Positions 1 through 7,667 of a DNA stretch of 20,540 bases are shown here, piece by piece; the stretch's first letter is position 1; each line of letters starts with the position of its first letter. The position numbers and the translations under genes were made by a program. Source of the DNA: JAJYTI01 sp035302145 (GTDB taxonomy: Bacteria; Bacteroidota; Bacteroidia; Flavobacteriales; Flavobacteriaceae); contig DATGSX010000028.1 of NCBI GenBank assembly GCA_035302145.1, positions 1 through 20,540 of the forward strand, written 5' to 3'. A model generated the notes under the pieces. The model searched no databases and had not been told where the DNA came from. It was given only the letters and a program-made list of their open reading frames with translations.

Positions 1-302
1 GCGCCATCTAAATTCTTTACATAACGGTTTAGTTGGTATAAACTAGCGAAGTCTCCTTCTACCGCAATAAAATTAAAGCCTTTCTCGGCTATAAGCCTTC
101 GACTTATTTTATCGCGCCACAGGTAATATTCGTGGGTACCATGACTCGCCTCACCTAGCAACACCAACTCTTTATCGCCCGCCGCACTAATCAGCTGATC
201 CAAACTCGCATCTCCTTCAAGCGAAATGGCTTTGTCTGCCAAGTTTTGTGCAGAGAGAAACAAACTGCAGAAAAATAAAAATATGCTTATAGAATACTTC
301 AT
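1..302 (-). CDS. Erythromycin esterase family hydrolase, N-terminal part (cut by window edge)
   Basis: The first 100 codons are inside the window; the rest lies beyond position 1. Residues 1-18 form a hydrophobic signal peptide ending LFLSAQ, so the product is probably exported. The following sequence carries the erythromycin-esterase family signature: LGEASHGTHE (about residues 49-58, with the Glu and His that the family uses in its active site), then a charged helix and the FIAVEGDF strand with another conserved Glu, then LNRYV. Members hydrolyse ester or lactone bonds. Many Bacteroidota copies are uncharacterised, so resistance to macrolides should not be assumed. The start is the only ATG in front of the signal peptide. 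Family assignment is good; substrate unknown. Confidence 0.8.
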   Translation of the reverse strand, partial: MKYSISIFLFFCSLFLSAQNLADKAISLEGDASLDQLISAAGDKELVLLGEASHGTHEYYLWRDKISRRLIAEKGFNFIAVEGDFASLYQLNRYVKNLDG

Positions 303-324
303 ACGTAATGATTTATTTCTATAT

Positions 325-355
325 CAAAATAACCATTATAACGAAACGGGTCAAG
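325..355 (-). promoter_or_regulatory. Candidate promoter for the esterase-family gene
   Basis: On the minus strand CTTG, 19 bases, then TTATTTTG fits the Bacteroidota primary-sigma pattern TTTG-N19-TAnnTTTG with one mismatch in each box. The -7 box ends 23 bases before the start codon. Seen by eye only. Confidence 0.3.
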
Positions 356-377
356 TAATCCATAAGCCATTGTTCCT

Positions 378-412
378 CCAACCTCATGGGTAAGTAGCTA
401 TAATGGGGTTGG
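378..412. repeat. Inverted repeat downstream of the DinB-like gene
   Basis: CCAACCTCAT and ATGGGGTTGG can pair over 10 positions (one G-T pair) around a 15-base loop. It lies 23 bases past the stop of the 435-899 gene. There is no U-run on either side, so it is a weak terminator candidate at best. Confidence 0.3.
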
Positions 413-434
413 CATAGCAAGCGAAAAGCGATAG

Positions 435-899
435 CTAGACTTTAGATGCAGCAATAATATCGCTGATTATCTTTAAGTGATGGCGGCTATGAATGCCGAG
501 GAATTTCACGCTTTTTTTAAGGTTTAAATCACCAAACATGTGGTGGCTATAGAAATGGTTCTTATCCAAACGCTCTAAGTTCTCTAGTTGATTTTCCACT
601 TTACTGAACAGTGCTAGCATATCCTTAGTGCTTATTTGTTCTGGAGGCACTACTTCTTTTGGTGCTCTTGCTTTGCCACGCGGGATAATCCCTGTGGTTA
701 TTATTACAAGCTTAAGGAGATTAAATTTTGGTTGGTAGTCTTTAGGATTGGATTGCTTAAGTAGATAGCAGATGCCACTAATAACAAGAAGTGCATGGTA
801 AATATGCCAATCTACACCCTTGGCCGAAATGCTTGGCTGCTGTATAGCTGCATGTGCTACATTCGCTCGGAGCGATTTTATTTCTTGGTCTAGGTACAT
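435..899 (-). CDS. DinB-like (DUF1569-type) small protein
   Basis: A 154-residue soluble protein without signal peptide. Its His pattern suggests the DinB/YfiT-like four-helix fold: DWHIYHALL (His 32 and 35) in the first helix, HFYSHHMFGDLN (His 115-120) before the third, and LGIHSRHHLKIISDI (His 137-141) in the last helix. The phrase 'HH-hydrophobic-FG-x-L' followed by 'H-x-x-HH' is like DUF1569 proteins. Members of this superfamily usually bind a divalent metal through three His and include thiol-dependent transferases, some linked to bacillithiol. The actual reaction is unknown. It stands alone, with 132 bases to the esterase gene downstream and 193 to the beta-lactamase-type gene upstream. 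Family call is moderate. Confidence 0.5.
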   Translation of the reverse strand: MYLDQEIKSLRANVAHAAIQQPSISAKGVDWHIYHALLVISGICYLLKQSNPKDYQPKFNLLKLVIITTGIIPRGKARAPKEVVPPEQISTKDMLALFSKVENQLENLERLDKNHFYSHHMFGDLNLKKSVKFLGIHSRHHLKIISDIIAASKV

Positions 900-940
900 G
901 AGCTAAAGTTAAGGATAAGATTTTAGGTGGGTGGAAGTTT

Positions 941-963
941 AACTTAGTAGTTTATACTAAGTT
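941..963. repeat. Perfect 9-bp inverted repeat in the 900-1092 gap
   Basis: AACTTAGTA and TACTAAGTT are exact reverse complements around the loop GTTTA. It lies downstream of the serine hydrolase gene (minus strand) and upstream of the DinB-like gene. No U-run follows, so termination is unproven. Confidence 0.35.
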
Positions 964-1092
964 CAAAACGCACAATGAATAGTAAAGCATCCTAATAGTG
1001 TTGGGGTTAGAGCTACTCTTAGGTGTTACTAAAACAACTCCCAACATAATTATAAGCAGGACGGATTTAACTTTTTAGTAGATCTATCAAAA

Positions 1093-2205
1093 TTAATAAG
1101 CTTCTCCTAGACTTGTTAAGACATCTTCCCAATTGGCTTTTCCTTCTTTTTTACCAAGCCTCACCATAATCAAATTTTTCTCTGGATGTACATATACCAA
1201 CTGTCCCAGGATTCCCTCGGCCATAAAATCGCCTGTTTTTGTAGGCAGCCACCATTGGTATTGGTATTCCCATGAGCTTCCGTTGGTAGTGTCTATTTTG
1301 GTAGATTGCGCTACCCAATCCTCCGAAACTATTTGTTGGTTGTTCCACTTTCCTTTGTTTAAGTATAGCCTTCCAATTTTAGCGAAGTCTCTTGCCGTAG
1401 CATTAATACAGCAAAAGGTTTTTTCTAAGCCATTTTTCTTTCTATCCAAACTCCAAGAAGCATCGAACTCCATGCCTAGTGGCTCCCATAGTTTCTCCTG
1501 TAGATAATCGGTTATGTTCTTGTTTTTTAATGCTCGTTCCAACACCAAGCCCAACAGCTGGGTGTCGCCACTAGAATACTTAAACTTCTCACCTGGCTTC
1601 CTTTCAAGCTTCATTTTAGTGATTTCCTTTCGCAAGTTGGTTCCATAATAATAGGTTGCTGCATCGCCAAAGGGATTGTAATAGCTTTCATTGAATTTTA
1701 TGCCCGAGGTCATTTGCAGTAGGTGTTCGATAGTAACCGCCTCGAAGCCCTTTTCTTTTAGTTCTGGAACATAGTTGGTTATGGGTTCGTTTACCGATGT
1801 TATTAGCCCCTCGTCTATTGCTATTCCAACCAATATGGAGGTGATGGATTTTGCCATAGAGAAAGATGGCACGATAGAGACTTCGTCGTACCTTCTCCAG
1901 TAATTCTCATATTGAATGGTATCGTTTTCTATGATAAGAAAAGCTACTGTTTTATTGTTTTTTATATACTCCGAAAACGAATGCGTTTCACCATCCATTA
2001 TAATCTCAGGGGGTACCTTTCCTTTATCTGCTACCGCAAACTCAAACTTTTTATCGGAGGCCTCCAAATCTCGTGTCGGAAAGATTTTATAATCCCTAAT
2101 GCTTGCAAAGTTATACACCACAAATCGCCCTACTTTACAGGAGTTAAGCGTGCTTAATAAAAGTACAGACACAGCAAGGATCGCAAGGCTTTTTATTTTT
2201 CTCAT
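1093..2205 (-). CDS. Serine hydrolase, beta-lactamase class C family lipoprotein
   Basis: A 370-residue protein with an N-terminal lipoprotein signal (hydrophobic stretch, then STLNSC with Cys 23), so probably anchored in the envelope. The beta-lactamase-related fold is marked by the SxxK motif SMAK (Ser 116, Lys 119), the YxN-position motif YSS (Tyr 210) and HLLQMTSGI, typical of class C-like esterases and DD-peptidases. The usual third motif (KTG or HxG) appears as GILGQ near residue 331, as in many non-lactamase members. Likely a hydrolase of peptides or esters; resistance to beta-lactams is not implied. Length fits the family. The start ATG precedes a typical Lys/Arg n-region. It sits 80 bases after the SdpI-family gene, in the same direction. 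Confidence 0.85.
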   Translation of the reverse strand: MRKIKSLAILAVSVLLLSTLNSCKVGRFVVYNFASIRDYKIFPTRDLEASDKKFEFAVADKGKVPPEIIMDGETHSFSEYIKNNKTVAFLIIENDTIQYENYWRRYDEVSIVPSFSMAKSITSILVGIAIDEGLITSVNEPITNYVPELKEKGFEAVTIEHLLQMTSGIKFNESYYNPFGDAATYYYGTNLRKEITKMKLERKPGEKFKYSSGDTQLLGLVLERALKNKNITDYLQEKLWEPLGMEFDASWSLDRKKNGLEKTFCCINATARDFAKIGRLYLNKGKWNNQQIVSEDWVAQSTKIDTTNGSSWEYQYQWWLPTKTGDFMAEGILGQLVYVHPEKNLIMVRLGKKEGKANWEDVLTSLGEAY

Positions 2206-2228
2206 CGATTTATTGGTTCTTCTTTACT

Positions 2229-2290
2229 AATGAAGCCTGTTACATAGTGTTCGTATGAAATCTATTCCAGTAATGGTATACGGCTTCATT
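2229..2290. repeat. Long imperfect hairpin between the SdpI-family and serine hydrolase genes
   Basis: AATGAAGCC (2229-2237) and GGCTTCATT (2282-2290) are exact reverse complements; inside them GTTAC and GTAAT can add five pairs. The distal arm overlaps the stop codon of the 2286-2636 gene. No U-run follows, so it could be a weak terminator, an attenuator or chance. Confidence 0.3.
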
Positions 2291-2636
2291 CTGTTTTAAA
2301 CTTCTTCTTTATTGCGGATTCTACACGGATTATTAAAACAACTACCATCAACAGCATTAATCCAATCCCAAGAATGCTTGCAAGGGTTTCATTGGGCTGA
2401 TAAACCAAGCCAAGGCCTCCGGATAAAACTAAGAAGCATGCCAGTTTTATCATTTCTTTTGCAGCATAGACCTGCGCGAAGTCCCAATGCTCCGGGCTTT
2501 TCATAGAATTGGTAGTTCTATAGCCATAAAGACTGTTCCTGTTTTTGGGTGGAAACTTTAGCATTATCCATCCAGCTAGTATAAAAATTATTCCATGACC
2601 CACTGGAATCAAAAACAAATGGTTTTGTAATAACAT
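2286..2636 (-). CDS. SdpI family small membrane protein
   Basis: A 116-residue integral membrane protein with about three hydrophobic segments (near residues 7-26, 62-80 and 84-104). Between the first two lies FPPKNRNSLYGYRTTNSMKS followed by HWDFAQ, which is the hallmark of the SdpI/YfhL family ('PPK-x-N-x-x-x-GYRT', 'S-M-K', 'W-x-x-A'). The founding member is the immunity protein to the Bacillus SdpC toxin, but most homologues in Bacteroidota are stand-alone membrane proteins of unknown role, and no toxin gene is seen nearby. It may be cotranscribed with the 1093-2205 gene downstream. The family call is good; function is not known. Confidence 0.75.
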   Translation of the reverse strand: MLLQNHLFLIPVGHGIIFILAGWIMLKFPPKNRNSLYGYRTTNSMKSPEHWDFAQVYAAKEMIKLACFLVLSGGLGLVYQPNETLASILGIGLMLLMVVVLIIRVESAIKKKFKTE

Positions 2637-2689
2637 GGTACCTTTAATTTCTATTCCTATATGGTTGTACTACTCGATAAATCTGCACT

Positions 2690-3154
2690 TTAGTAAGTAA
2701 CCTCTATATCCAGTTGGTTGCCCTCTTCCAATGCTTTTTTATCCAATCTCCTCCCTATTACTAATCCTATCCCCATGCCAATAGGCACACCTATTGCAAG
2801 ATATCCCATATTTCCAAAACTCAAACCAAAGGCAACGCCAATAGGAAGACCGATTGCTGCCATACCTAGGGCCAACCAAAGGTTTCTATAATGGTTTTTG
2901 GTTACCAGCTTAAGTTTAAACTCTAGTTGCTTAAGAATACTAGCTTGCGTAGCTCTTACATGCTTTAGCAGTTGCTTCTCCTTCCCATCCACAGCGTTTA
3001 TCTGCACTAAATCATTGTTGATGTAGGCTATGATATCCTCTGGAAGACTCTTGGTTCTAAGCTCGGCTAATAACTGATCAAATTGGGCATAAGCCCTGCT
3101 AAGTCTTTTGTTATGCTCCAAGTTTGGAACTTTTTTCAGCTCTTTAATCTTCAT
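2690..3154 (-). CDS. Hypothetical protein with C-terminal membrane hairpin
   Basis: A 154-residue protein that I cannot assign to a named family. Residues 1-90 are charged and helical, with Leu-rich heptad-like stretches that may form a coiled coil. Residues about 92-134 are two adjacent Gly-rich hydrophobic segments (IGLPIGVAFGL and IGVPIGMGIGLVIG) that look like a membrane hairpin with internal similarity (IGLPIG/IGVPIG). A short charged tail follows. The start lies only 7 bases after the stop of the DUF4349 gene, so both are almost certainly in one transcript and the product probably acts at the inner membrane with it. Confidence 0.7.
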   Translation of the reverse strand: MKIKELKKVPNLEHNKRLSRAYAQFDQLLAELRTKSLPEDIIAYINNDLVQINAVDGKEKQLLKHVRATQASILKQLEFKLKLVTKNHYRNLWLALGMAAIGLPIGVAFGLSFGNMGYLAIGVPIGMGIGLVIGRRLDKKALEEGNQLDIEVTY

Positions 3155-3161
3155 AATTAGT

Positions 3162-4016
3162 TCACTTATTTGATTTTCTCATCTTTATAATCCTTCTCCC
3201 TAAATAAATCAGGAAAGGAACAACTATCCAGAATGGCCATAGCCTTATTACAAAGAGCAGAAAGCTTATAAACATATACCAGCCATTAGATAAGGACTGT
3301 TTAAACCGCTCAAAAAAGCTATCTTGTTTTTCTGGTTTGTATTTAAATTCTTTTTCCTCCGCTATTCGTAATTCCAAGGAACTATAGTCTACTTGATCGC
3401 TTAAGTACTTGAGTCGTCCCACCGTGCTTTCTACTTCCTCTTCTATTTTGCGAATACTCTCTTCAATCTCCAGTATCTCCTTTACACTCTTGGCTTTGCT
3501 CAATAAGTCCTTGTAGCGTTTTAAATACGATCGTTTGTTTTCTAGTCTTGTTTCTAAGTCAATAAATTGATCGGTAACATCTCTAGCATCAATTTCTTTA
3601 TACTGCAACTCCCCTGTTCCAGATTCTATAGAGGCTATAAGGGCTTCGAAGCGAGTGGTTGGAACTCTTATCTGAAGGGTATACGCCGACTCCCAATCGG
3701 TATTGCTTAAACTCTCCCTACCATAATAACCTTCCGAGCTTTTGACTAGACTATCTATTCGCTTCTTAGCCTTAACCAGATTTTTCACTTGCAATCCCAT
3801 CCTACCATCTCTAATAATTTTCTTCTCTATTCCTTCGTTTGGTTGGGTAATCGCTACTACATCTGGAGCTTCGGGAGGTGGTGGCGGTGCATAGCTTTTA
3901 GGCATAGAAATGCTTGCCTCTGTGTTTACCGAGAACTGGTCATAGGTTTCTTCTTGTCCTTGGTTACAAGAACCAAGCATGAAGAGAAGGATAAAAGTAG
4001 TTAGGATAATTCGCAT
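3162..4016 (-). CDS. DUF4349 domain lipoprotein
   Basis: A 284-residue envelope protein. A lipoprotein signal ends LLFMLGSC (Cys 17). A Pro-rich linker (residues about 42-50) leads into a DUF4349 domain: IIRDGRMGLQV, a segment with IRVPTTRFEALI, then DVTDQFIDLETRLENKR and a long helical hairpin with acidic heptads (about residues 155-205), typical of the family's coiled coil. A hydrophobic segment near residues 245-272 followed by a basic tail should cross a membrane. Family members are uncharacterised envelope proteins; some resemble anti-sigma factor output domains, but no sigma factor gene is beside it. It precedes the 2690-3154 gene with a 7-base gap. Confidence 0.85.
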   Translation of the reverse strand: MRIILTTFILLFMLGSCNQGQEETYDQFSVNTEASISMPKSYAPPPPPEAPDVVAITQPNEGIEKKIIRDGRMGLQVKNLVKAKKRIDSLVKSSEGYYGRESLSNTDWESAYTLQIRVPTTRFEALIASIESGTGELQYKEIDARDVTDQFIDLETRLENKRSYLKRYKDLLSKAKSVKEILEIEESIRKIEEEVESTVGRLKYLSDQVDYSSLELRIAEEKEFKYKPEKQDSFFERFKQSLSNGWYMFISFLLFVIRLWPFWIVVPFLIYLGRRIIKMRKSNK

Positions 4017-4087
4017 TTTAGGGTTTTGTTTTTTAATTGGGTTACTTCTAGCTAGTTATAACCTTGTTTTAATTCTTTCTAATCGAT

Positions 4088-4723
4088 TCACTTTCCCTGA
4101 GTATGGAGCGGCAAATGAATTTTGGTAAAATTTTCGTTTAAATAAATGTCATCTAAAGCATAGATTTCTTTTCCGTTCCATAGCAAGCTTGGCTGTATAG
4201 CTTGTTTCTCCAGTACTTGATTGATCGAAGTAGCTATCAACTCGGTGCAATAGAGCTCGGTGTTATCGAAACTATTGAAAGCCAAGTCGAAAGGGGTTTT
4301 ATCGAGATAATAGGCATCTACCTGCTCTATTATTTTCGCTTTAACTTCCTCTGGATACGCCATCTCAAAAAAGTCATAGACCGCTATCCCATCCAAAAAC
4401 ACCTCCAAAGGTTCTTTCTTTACAAACCCCACTCCAGTAAACTCACTAGCTTCGGAATGGTACACATAGGGAAGTCCATTTTCCATACGAATTATCCCAA
4501 TATGCGAGTACTTCTTCTCTACCGAAGCATACTGCCTAAAGAAACCGGAGAAAAATCCTGTTCCTAATCGACAAACTATAGTAGCATTTGACAAGCCTTC
4601 TATAGTTAATGTAGTGGCCGGATGCTCCAATTTGTTTTCGCTGGCACAGCTGAAAAATAAAGAGACTAAAAAAGCAAGAAGTATCCTATTTTTTCGTGTC
4701 CATATGCACCAACCAATCTCCAT
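4088..4723 (-). CDS. YiiX/YebB-like NlpC/P60-family cysteine hydrolase, lipoprotein
   Basis: A 211-residue protein with a lipoprotein signal (LVSLFFSC, Cys 26). The body matches the permuted papain-like YiiX/YebB group: DIVCRLG-like opening (ATIVCRLGTGFFSG), YSHIGII with the active-site His 74, VYHSE, then TPFDLAFNSFD and ELYCTELIA with the active-site Cys 159. Such enzymes cut amide bonds in cell-wall peptides or lipids; the substrate here is unknown. The only ATG in front of the signal peptide lies inside the preceding DUF4878 gene, so the two genes overlap by 38 bases. The unusual n-region MEIGWCIWTRKNR reflects this overlap. The 72-base gap to the DUF4349 gene suggests possible cotranscription. 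Confidence 0.8.
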   Translation of the reverse strand: MEIGWCIWTRKNRILLAFLVSLFFSCASENKLEHPATTLTIEGLSNATIVCRLGTGFFSGFFRQYASVEKKYSHIGIIRMENGLPYVYHSEASEFTGVGFVKKEPLEVFLDGIAVYDFFEMAYPEEVKAKIIEQVDAYYLDKTPFDLAFNSFDNTELYCTELIATSINQVLEKQAIQPSLLWNGKEIYALDDIYLNENFTKIHLPLHTQGK

Positions 4724-5033
4724 CTATTTTAACAAGTTCTATATTATCTTCTTTATGGTCCGCATCGGATTTATCGGTGTAGGTTACCCAAGCTCTATTG
4801 TCTACAACAGAGTCCTTAATAAACTCGAATTTAAAATTCGGATCAACGGGTAAGCCGCCAAATCCACTAGCGAAATCCAACATCTTGCCTGTGCTTTCTG
4901 TGGCGTATTTTTTCGCCTCCTCTACTTTACCTTTGGATAAGTTTTCTGTAAAGTTCTTAGCGGTTTTTTCTGGACCAGAGGAACAGGCTACTAAGAATGC
5001 AGATAGGGCTAAAATGGTAAATACTTTTCTCAT
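4686..5033 (-). CDS. DUF4878-like small lipoprotein
   Basis: A 115-residue protein with a clear lipoprotein signal (ILALSAFLVAC, Cys 17). The mature part, beginning with PEKTAKNFTENLSKGKVEEAKKYA-like helices and ending in beta strands with GDWLVHM, follows the pattern of DUF4878 and other small NTF2-like lipoproteins in Bacteroidota (helix with 'F-x-x-x-L-x-x-G-x-x-x-x-A-x-x-Y', C-terminal 'V-x-x-D-G-x-W'). No catalytic residues are evident; such proteins are thought to bind ligands or partners. Its 3' end overlaps the start of the YiiX-like gene by 38 bases, implying coupled translation. Confidence 0.75.
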   Translation of the reverse strand: MRKVFTILALSAFLVACSSGPEKTAKNFTENLSKGKVEEAKKYATESTGKMLDFASGFGGLPVDPNFKFEFIKDSVVDNRAWVTYTDKSDADHKEDNIELVKIDGDWLVHMDTKK

Positions 5034-5065
5034 AATTAAGGTTTAGATTAAATTTCTATTTTTAT

Positions 5066-5097
5066 AAAAAATGGTTGCTCTTTTCTACCAAGCAACC
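5066..5097 (-). terminator. Rho-independent terminator after the TlpA-like gene
   Basis: GGTTGCT (5073-5079) pairs with AGCAACC (5091-5097). Reading on the minus strand the stem is followed by ATTTTTTAT. It begins 24 bases past the stop of the 5121-6065 gene. Confidence 0.6.
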
Positions 5098-5120
5098 TAC
5101 TACAAATTCCTAGACAACTG

Positions 5121-6065
5121 TTAATCAGCAGCACTCACCATCACTTTTCCCTTGGCTACCCAACTATTTAACGCCTCTTCATCTTGTAAAAACTCCTTAG
5201 CAGATGAAATATCTCTTAGGCTTTTATATTGGCCATTCGCATTTACTATAACGTGATGCGGGGTGCCTAAAAACTCAAAATTCCTTCGTGTCATCCCTTC
5301 ATTGCTAGAAAGCAACTGTATGCCTGCTGGCAGATGCTTGTTTAAAAATGCTGCCCACTTCGCTTTATTTTGATCCAAAGAAATATCTACAAACACTATA
5401 TTCTCATTTCCTTTAAAATCATCTTTTAATTTATCTAGCTTAGGTTTTTCTGCTATACACGGACCGCACCAAGTAGCCCAAAAGCTCAAGTACATTATTT
5501 TCCCTTCAAAGTCGGTCAGCACTACTTGTTCTTCCCACTCATTTGTAAACACCTCATCGGATAGCCTAGGCACTTCATTATCGCTAAAGTCCCAAACCAC
5601 CTTGGCATTTATCAACGTACCGTCGGCTGCTTTTTTAAAGCCCCTCTTTTTTATTATCAAGGGTTGGTCTACCAACAAGTAGGAGAAAATAGCGATACCC
5701 ACAACGCTCAAGATTATCTTCACCCCGCGTTTTACTTCCCTTCTATTTAATGCTAAAGCCCAAATGGCGGCAAACACCAAATAAAACAGCATTGGGAAAT
5801 AAAAATATCGAATGGGAATGTACACCAATAAAACAAGGAGCAAAGCCGCTAATAGCTTCTTAGAAGTATCTCTAGTTACCCATCCTGCTAAATAAAATCC
5901 GAGGAAGGCCGAGAACATAGGAAACCATTTAAGGGTCCTGAGGTCATGTATGCCGGAGAGTCTTGGAGCGAAGAAAATTATAAGGCCAATTGAAAGCAAC
6001 GCGGTTACTATGCCCAAAACTATTTTTATACTATTATTTTTCATCTGCATCCTTCTTTTATCCAC
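5121..6065 (-). CDS. Membrane-anchored TlpA/ResA-like thioredoxin-domain protein
   Basis: A 314-residue protein in two parts. Residues about 13-135 hold five hydrophobic segments (near 13-33, 47-64, 70-85, 87-106 and 114-132), an unusually large membrane anchor for a TlpA-type protein. Residues about 175-300 are a thioredoxin domain with SFWATWCGPC (Cys 200, Cys 203) and the cis-Pro motif GTPHHVIV (268-275), characteristic of TlpA/ResA proteins that reduce or exchange disulphides outside the cytoplasm, for example during cytochrome c assembly. The domain should face the periplasm. In-frame ATGs at codons 6 and 8 are alternative starts; MKNNSIKIVLG is the more ordinary N-terminus. It has its own terminator and 87 bases to the DUF4878 gene. 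Confidence 0.85.
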   Translation of the reverse strand: MDKRRMQMKNNSIKIVLGIVTALLSIGLIIFFAPRLSGIHDLRTLKWFPMFSAFLGFYLAGWVTRDTSKKLLAALLLVLLVYIPIRYFYFPMLFYLVFAAIWALALNRREVKRGVKIILSVVGIAIFSYLLVDQPLIIKKRGFKKAADGTLINAKVVWDFSDNEVPRLSDEVFTNEWEEQVVLTDFEGKIMYLSFWATWCGPCIAEKPKLDKLKDDFKGNENIVFVDISLDQNKAKWAAFLNKHLPAGIQLLSSNEGMTRRNFEFLGTPHHVIVNANGQYKSLRDISSAKEFLQDEEALNSWVAKGKVMVSAAD

Positions 6066-6332
6066 CCGTAATTAATGTAGCACTCTTCTAAACCCAACCC
6101 ACTAATAGATAATTAATCTCAATTTATTAACACTAAATTTACCATTTATATTAATAACCAGCGCCGTAAAAGCAATTTAATTATTCACACCCAGTAAAAT
6201 GCATGTATTCCTCTCCGTTACCCCATCGGTGTAGCACATTCTAAAATACCAATGGCAGGTTCTATTTAGCTTTGATGGTGCGAAATAAGGATTCGAGTGG
6301 CATGATAGCTACCTGAAGGATGCAGCTTATTA
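6066..6332. other. Intergenic region, AT-rich
   Basis: 267 bases between the starts of the TlpA-like gene and the end of the GNAT gene. The half next to 6066 is AT-rich and should contain the TlpA-like gene promoter, but no box pair stands out. No coding or RNA feature was recognised. Confidence 0.4.
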
Positions 6333-6785
6333 TTAAAACTGTAGTTTCAAACCTTCGTGTGAGGCGGTAAAGCCAAGCTCTTCGTAGAATTCAATCGCTC
6401 GTGGACGTTGCTTGTCGCTGGTTAATTGTACCATAAAGGCATTCTTTTCTTTTGCACGGTTAATAGCCCATTCGAACATGTCTTTTCCAAGGCCTTGGCC
6501 TCGTTTATCTTTTCGTATTACCACCGATTCAATCTGTGCTCTAAGTCCCCCGCGGCGATTTAGATATTGGATAAAGGTTAGTTGTAAGGTGCCTATAATG
6601 TCGCCATTCGTATCTTCTAAAACGATTAACTCTTGGTTTTCATCGGCATCTATTATCTCGAATGCCCTTATATATTCCTCTGGTAAGGGGTTCTGATACG
6701 TTTCTCTTTCCTTTCCTAGTTTATCGTCGGCGTACAAGGCAACGATAGCTAATAAATCTTTTTCTGTTGCTTTTCTATATAGCAT
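6333..6785 (-). CDS. GNAT family N-acetyltransferase
   Basis: A 150-residue cytosolic protein covering one complete GNAT domain. The acetyl-CoA binding motif is RGQGLG (residues 95-100) preceded by the strand IESVVIRKDK, and the C-terminal part has FYEELGFTASHEGLKL, the usual 'FYE-x-x-GF' ending. Leading residues LYRKATEKDLLAIVALYADD are typical of the family's first helices, and AQIESVVI resembles small MarR-associated or PhnO-like members. Such enzymes transfer acetyl groups from acetyl-CoA to amines; the substrate cannot be read from the sequence. Monocistronic by position, 230 bases from the divergent oxygenase gene. Confidence 0.85.
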   Translation of the reverse strand: MLYRKATEKDLLAIVALYADDKLGKERETYQNPLPEEYIRAFEIIDADENQELIVLEDTNGDIIGTLQLTFIQYLNRRGGLRAQIESVVIRKDKRGQGLGKDMFEWAINRAKEKNAFMVQLTSDKQRPRAIEFYEELGFTASHEGLKLQF

Positions 6786-6971
6786 AGGTCTATTGTTTTA
6801 TAGGTTATGTATTTTATTGGTGTAGGTTTTCTCCTTCTCTCTTAGGATAGCCATCCTTTTTAGTAGCCTCAATATAGCATTGCTTTTGAATTAACCTTCC
6901 ATCGAGCGCTATCTTTTATTGTCCATGCAGGTTATAAGCCCCTTAGCGTAAACTTTTAAAAATATTTTATG

Positions 6972-7002
6972 TTTCATTCCAGTGGTAAAAGTCGTATCTT
7001 TA
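6972..7002 (+). promoter_or_regulatory. Candidate promoter for the 2OG-Fe(II) oxygenase gene
   Basis: TTTC, 19 bases, TATCTTTA: the Bacteroidota TTTG-N19-TAnnTTTG pattern with the last base of each box changed. Start codon begins 13 bases after the -7 box, which would give a very short leader. Confidence 0.35.
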
Positions 7003-7015
7003 CTACGTATTTAAA

Positions 7016-7645
7016 ATGCAAAAAGATCTTTTATTTTGGGATTCACAAATGGATTTGTTGGCCCAGCAGGATTATGTAATAATCGATAGGTTTTTTAATG
7101 CCGAAGCGCTTATTACTGCGCATCATTTTTTTGATGTAAAGCAAAAAGAAGATGTGTTCCAGAAGGCAGCTATTGGAGCTTCTGGGAAAAAGAATGTGAT
7201 TAACGAAATCCGTGGCGATTACACGTATTGGTTAGATCGGAAAAGAGATGAAGAGCTAGACGTGATTTTCGATGTGTTCGATGAAGTTAAGTCGGTGATT
7301 AACCGATTGCTATTTTTAAGTTTATCGGACTATGAGTTTCACTTAGCACACTATCCAAAGGGATCGTACTACAAAAAACACCTAGATCAATTCGAAGCAC
7401 GAAACAACCGAATGATTTCGATGATTGTGTATCTAAATAAAGGTTGGCAAGAAGGAGATGGTGGGGAGTTGCGAATTTATCCGGAAGGGAAAGAGCCGAT
7501 AGACATCGCTCCTTTAGAAAACCGATGTGTGTTGTTTAGAAGCGACACCTTGTTTCACGAAGTGCTTATGTCTAACACCTCTAGAAAAAGCATTACTGGA
7601 TGGATGTTGTATAAGCCAACCGTACTACCGTATTTAGTATCCTAA
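7016..7645 (+). CDS. 2OG-Fe(II) oxygenase (prolyl 4-hydroxylase-like)
   Basis: A 209-residue cytosolic enzyme of the prolyl-4-hydroxylase/SM-20 type. The Fe(II) facial triad is visible: HLDQF (His 122, Asp 124) after LAHYPKGSYYKK, and the distal His 181 in SDTLFHEVL, with Arg 190/Lys 191 well placed to bind the 2-oxoglutarate carboxylate before SITGWM. The core strand ISMIVYLNKGW and GDGGELRIY are typical of the double-stranded beta-helix. It should hydroxylate a protein or small substrate using O2 and 2-oxoglutarate, giving succinate and CO2; the substrate is unknown. Single gene with its own candidate promoter and a strong terminator. Confidence 0.88.
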   Translation: MQKDLLFWDSQMDLLAQQDYVIIDRFFNAEALITAHHFFDVKQKEDVFQKAAIGASGKKNVINEIRGDYTYWLDRKRDEELDVIFDVFDEVKSVINRLLFLSLSDYEFHLAHYPKGSYYKKHLDQFEARNNRMISMIVYLNKGWQEGDGGELRIYPEGKEPIDIAPLENRCVLFRSDTLFHEVLMSNTSRKSITGWMLYKPTVLPYLVS

Positions 7646-7667
7646 TAGTAACCAATTATTCAGCATG

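Noticed and set aside
1133..1507. Plus-strand open frame opposite the serine hydrolase
   Set aside because: Antisense to conserved coding sequence, with no promoter or domain.
1093..2205. Beta-lactam resistance gene
   Set aside because: The third motif is not KTG and the family is dominated by esterases and peptidases of unknown substrate.
2286..2636. Toxin-immunity function for the SdpI-family protein
   Set aside because: No SdpC-like or other toxin gene is nearby, and SdpI-family proteins are widespread without toxins.
4202..4567. Plus-strand open frame opposite the YiiX-like gene
   Set aside because: Antisense to the conserved catalytic region; no features of its own.
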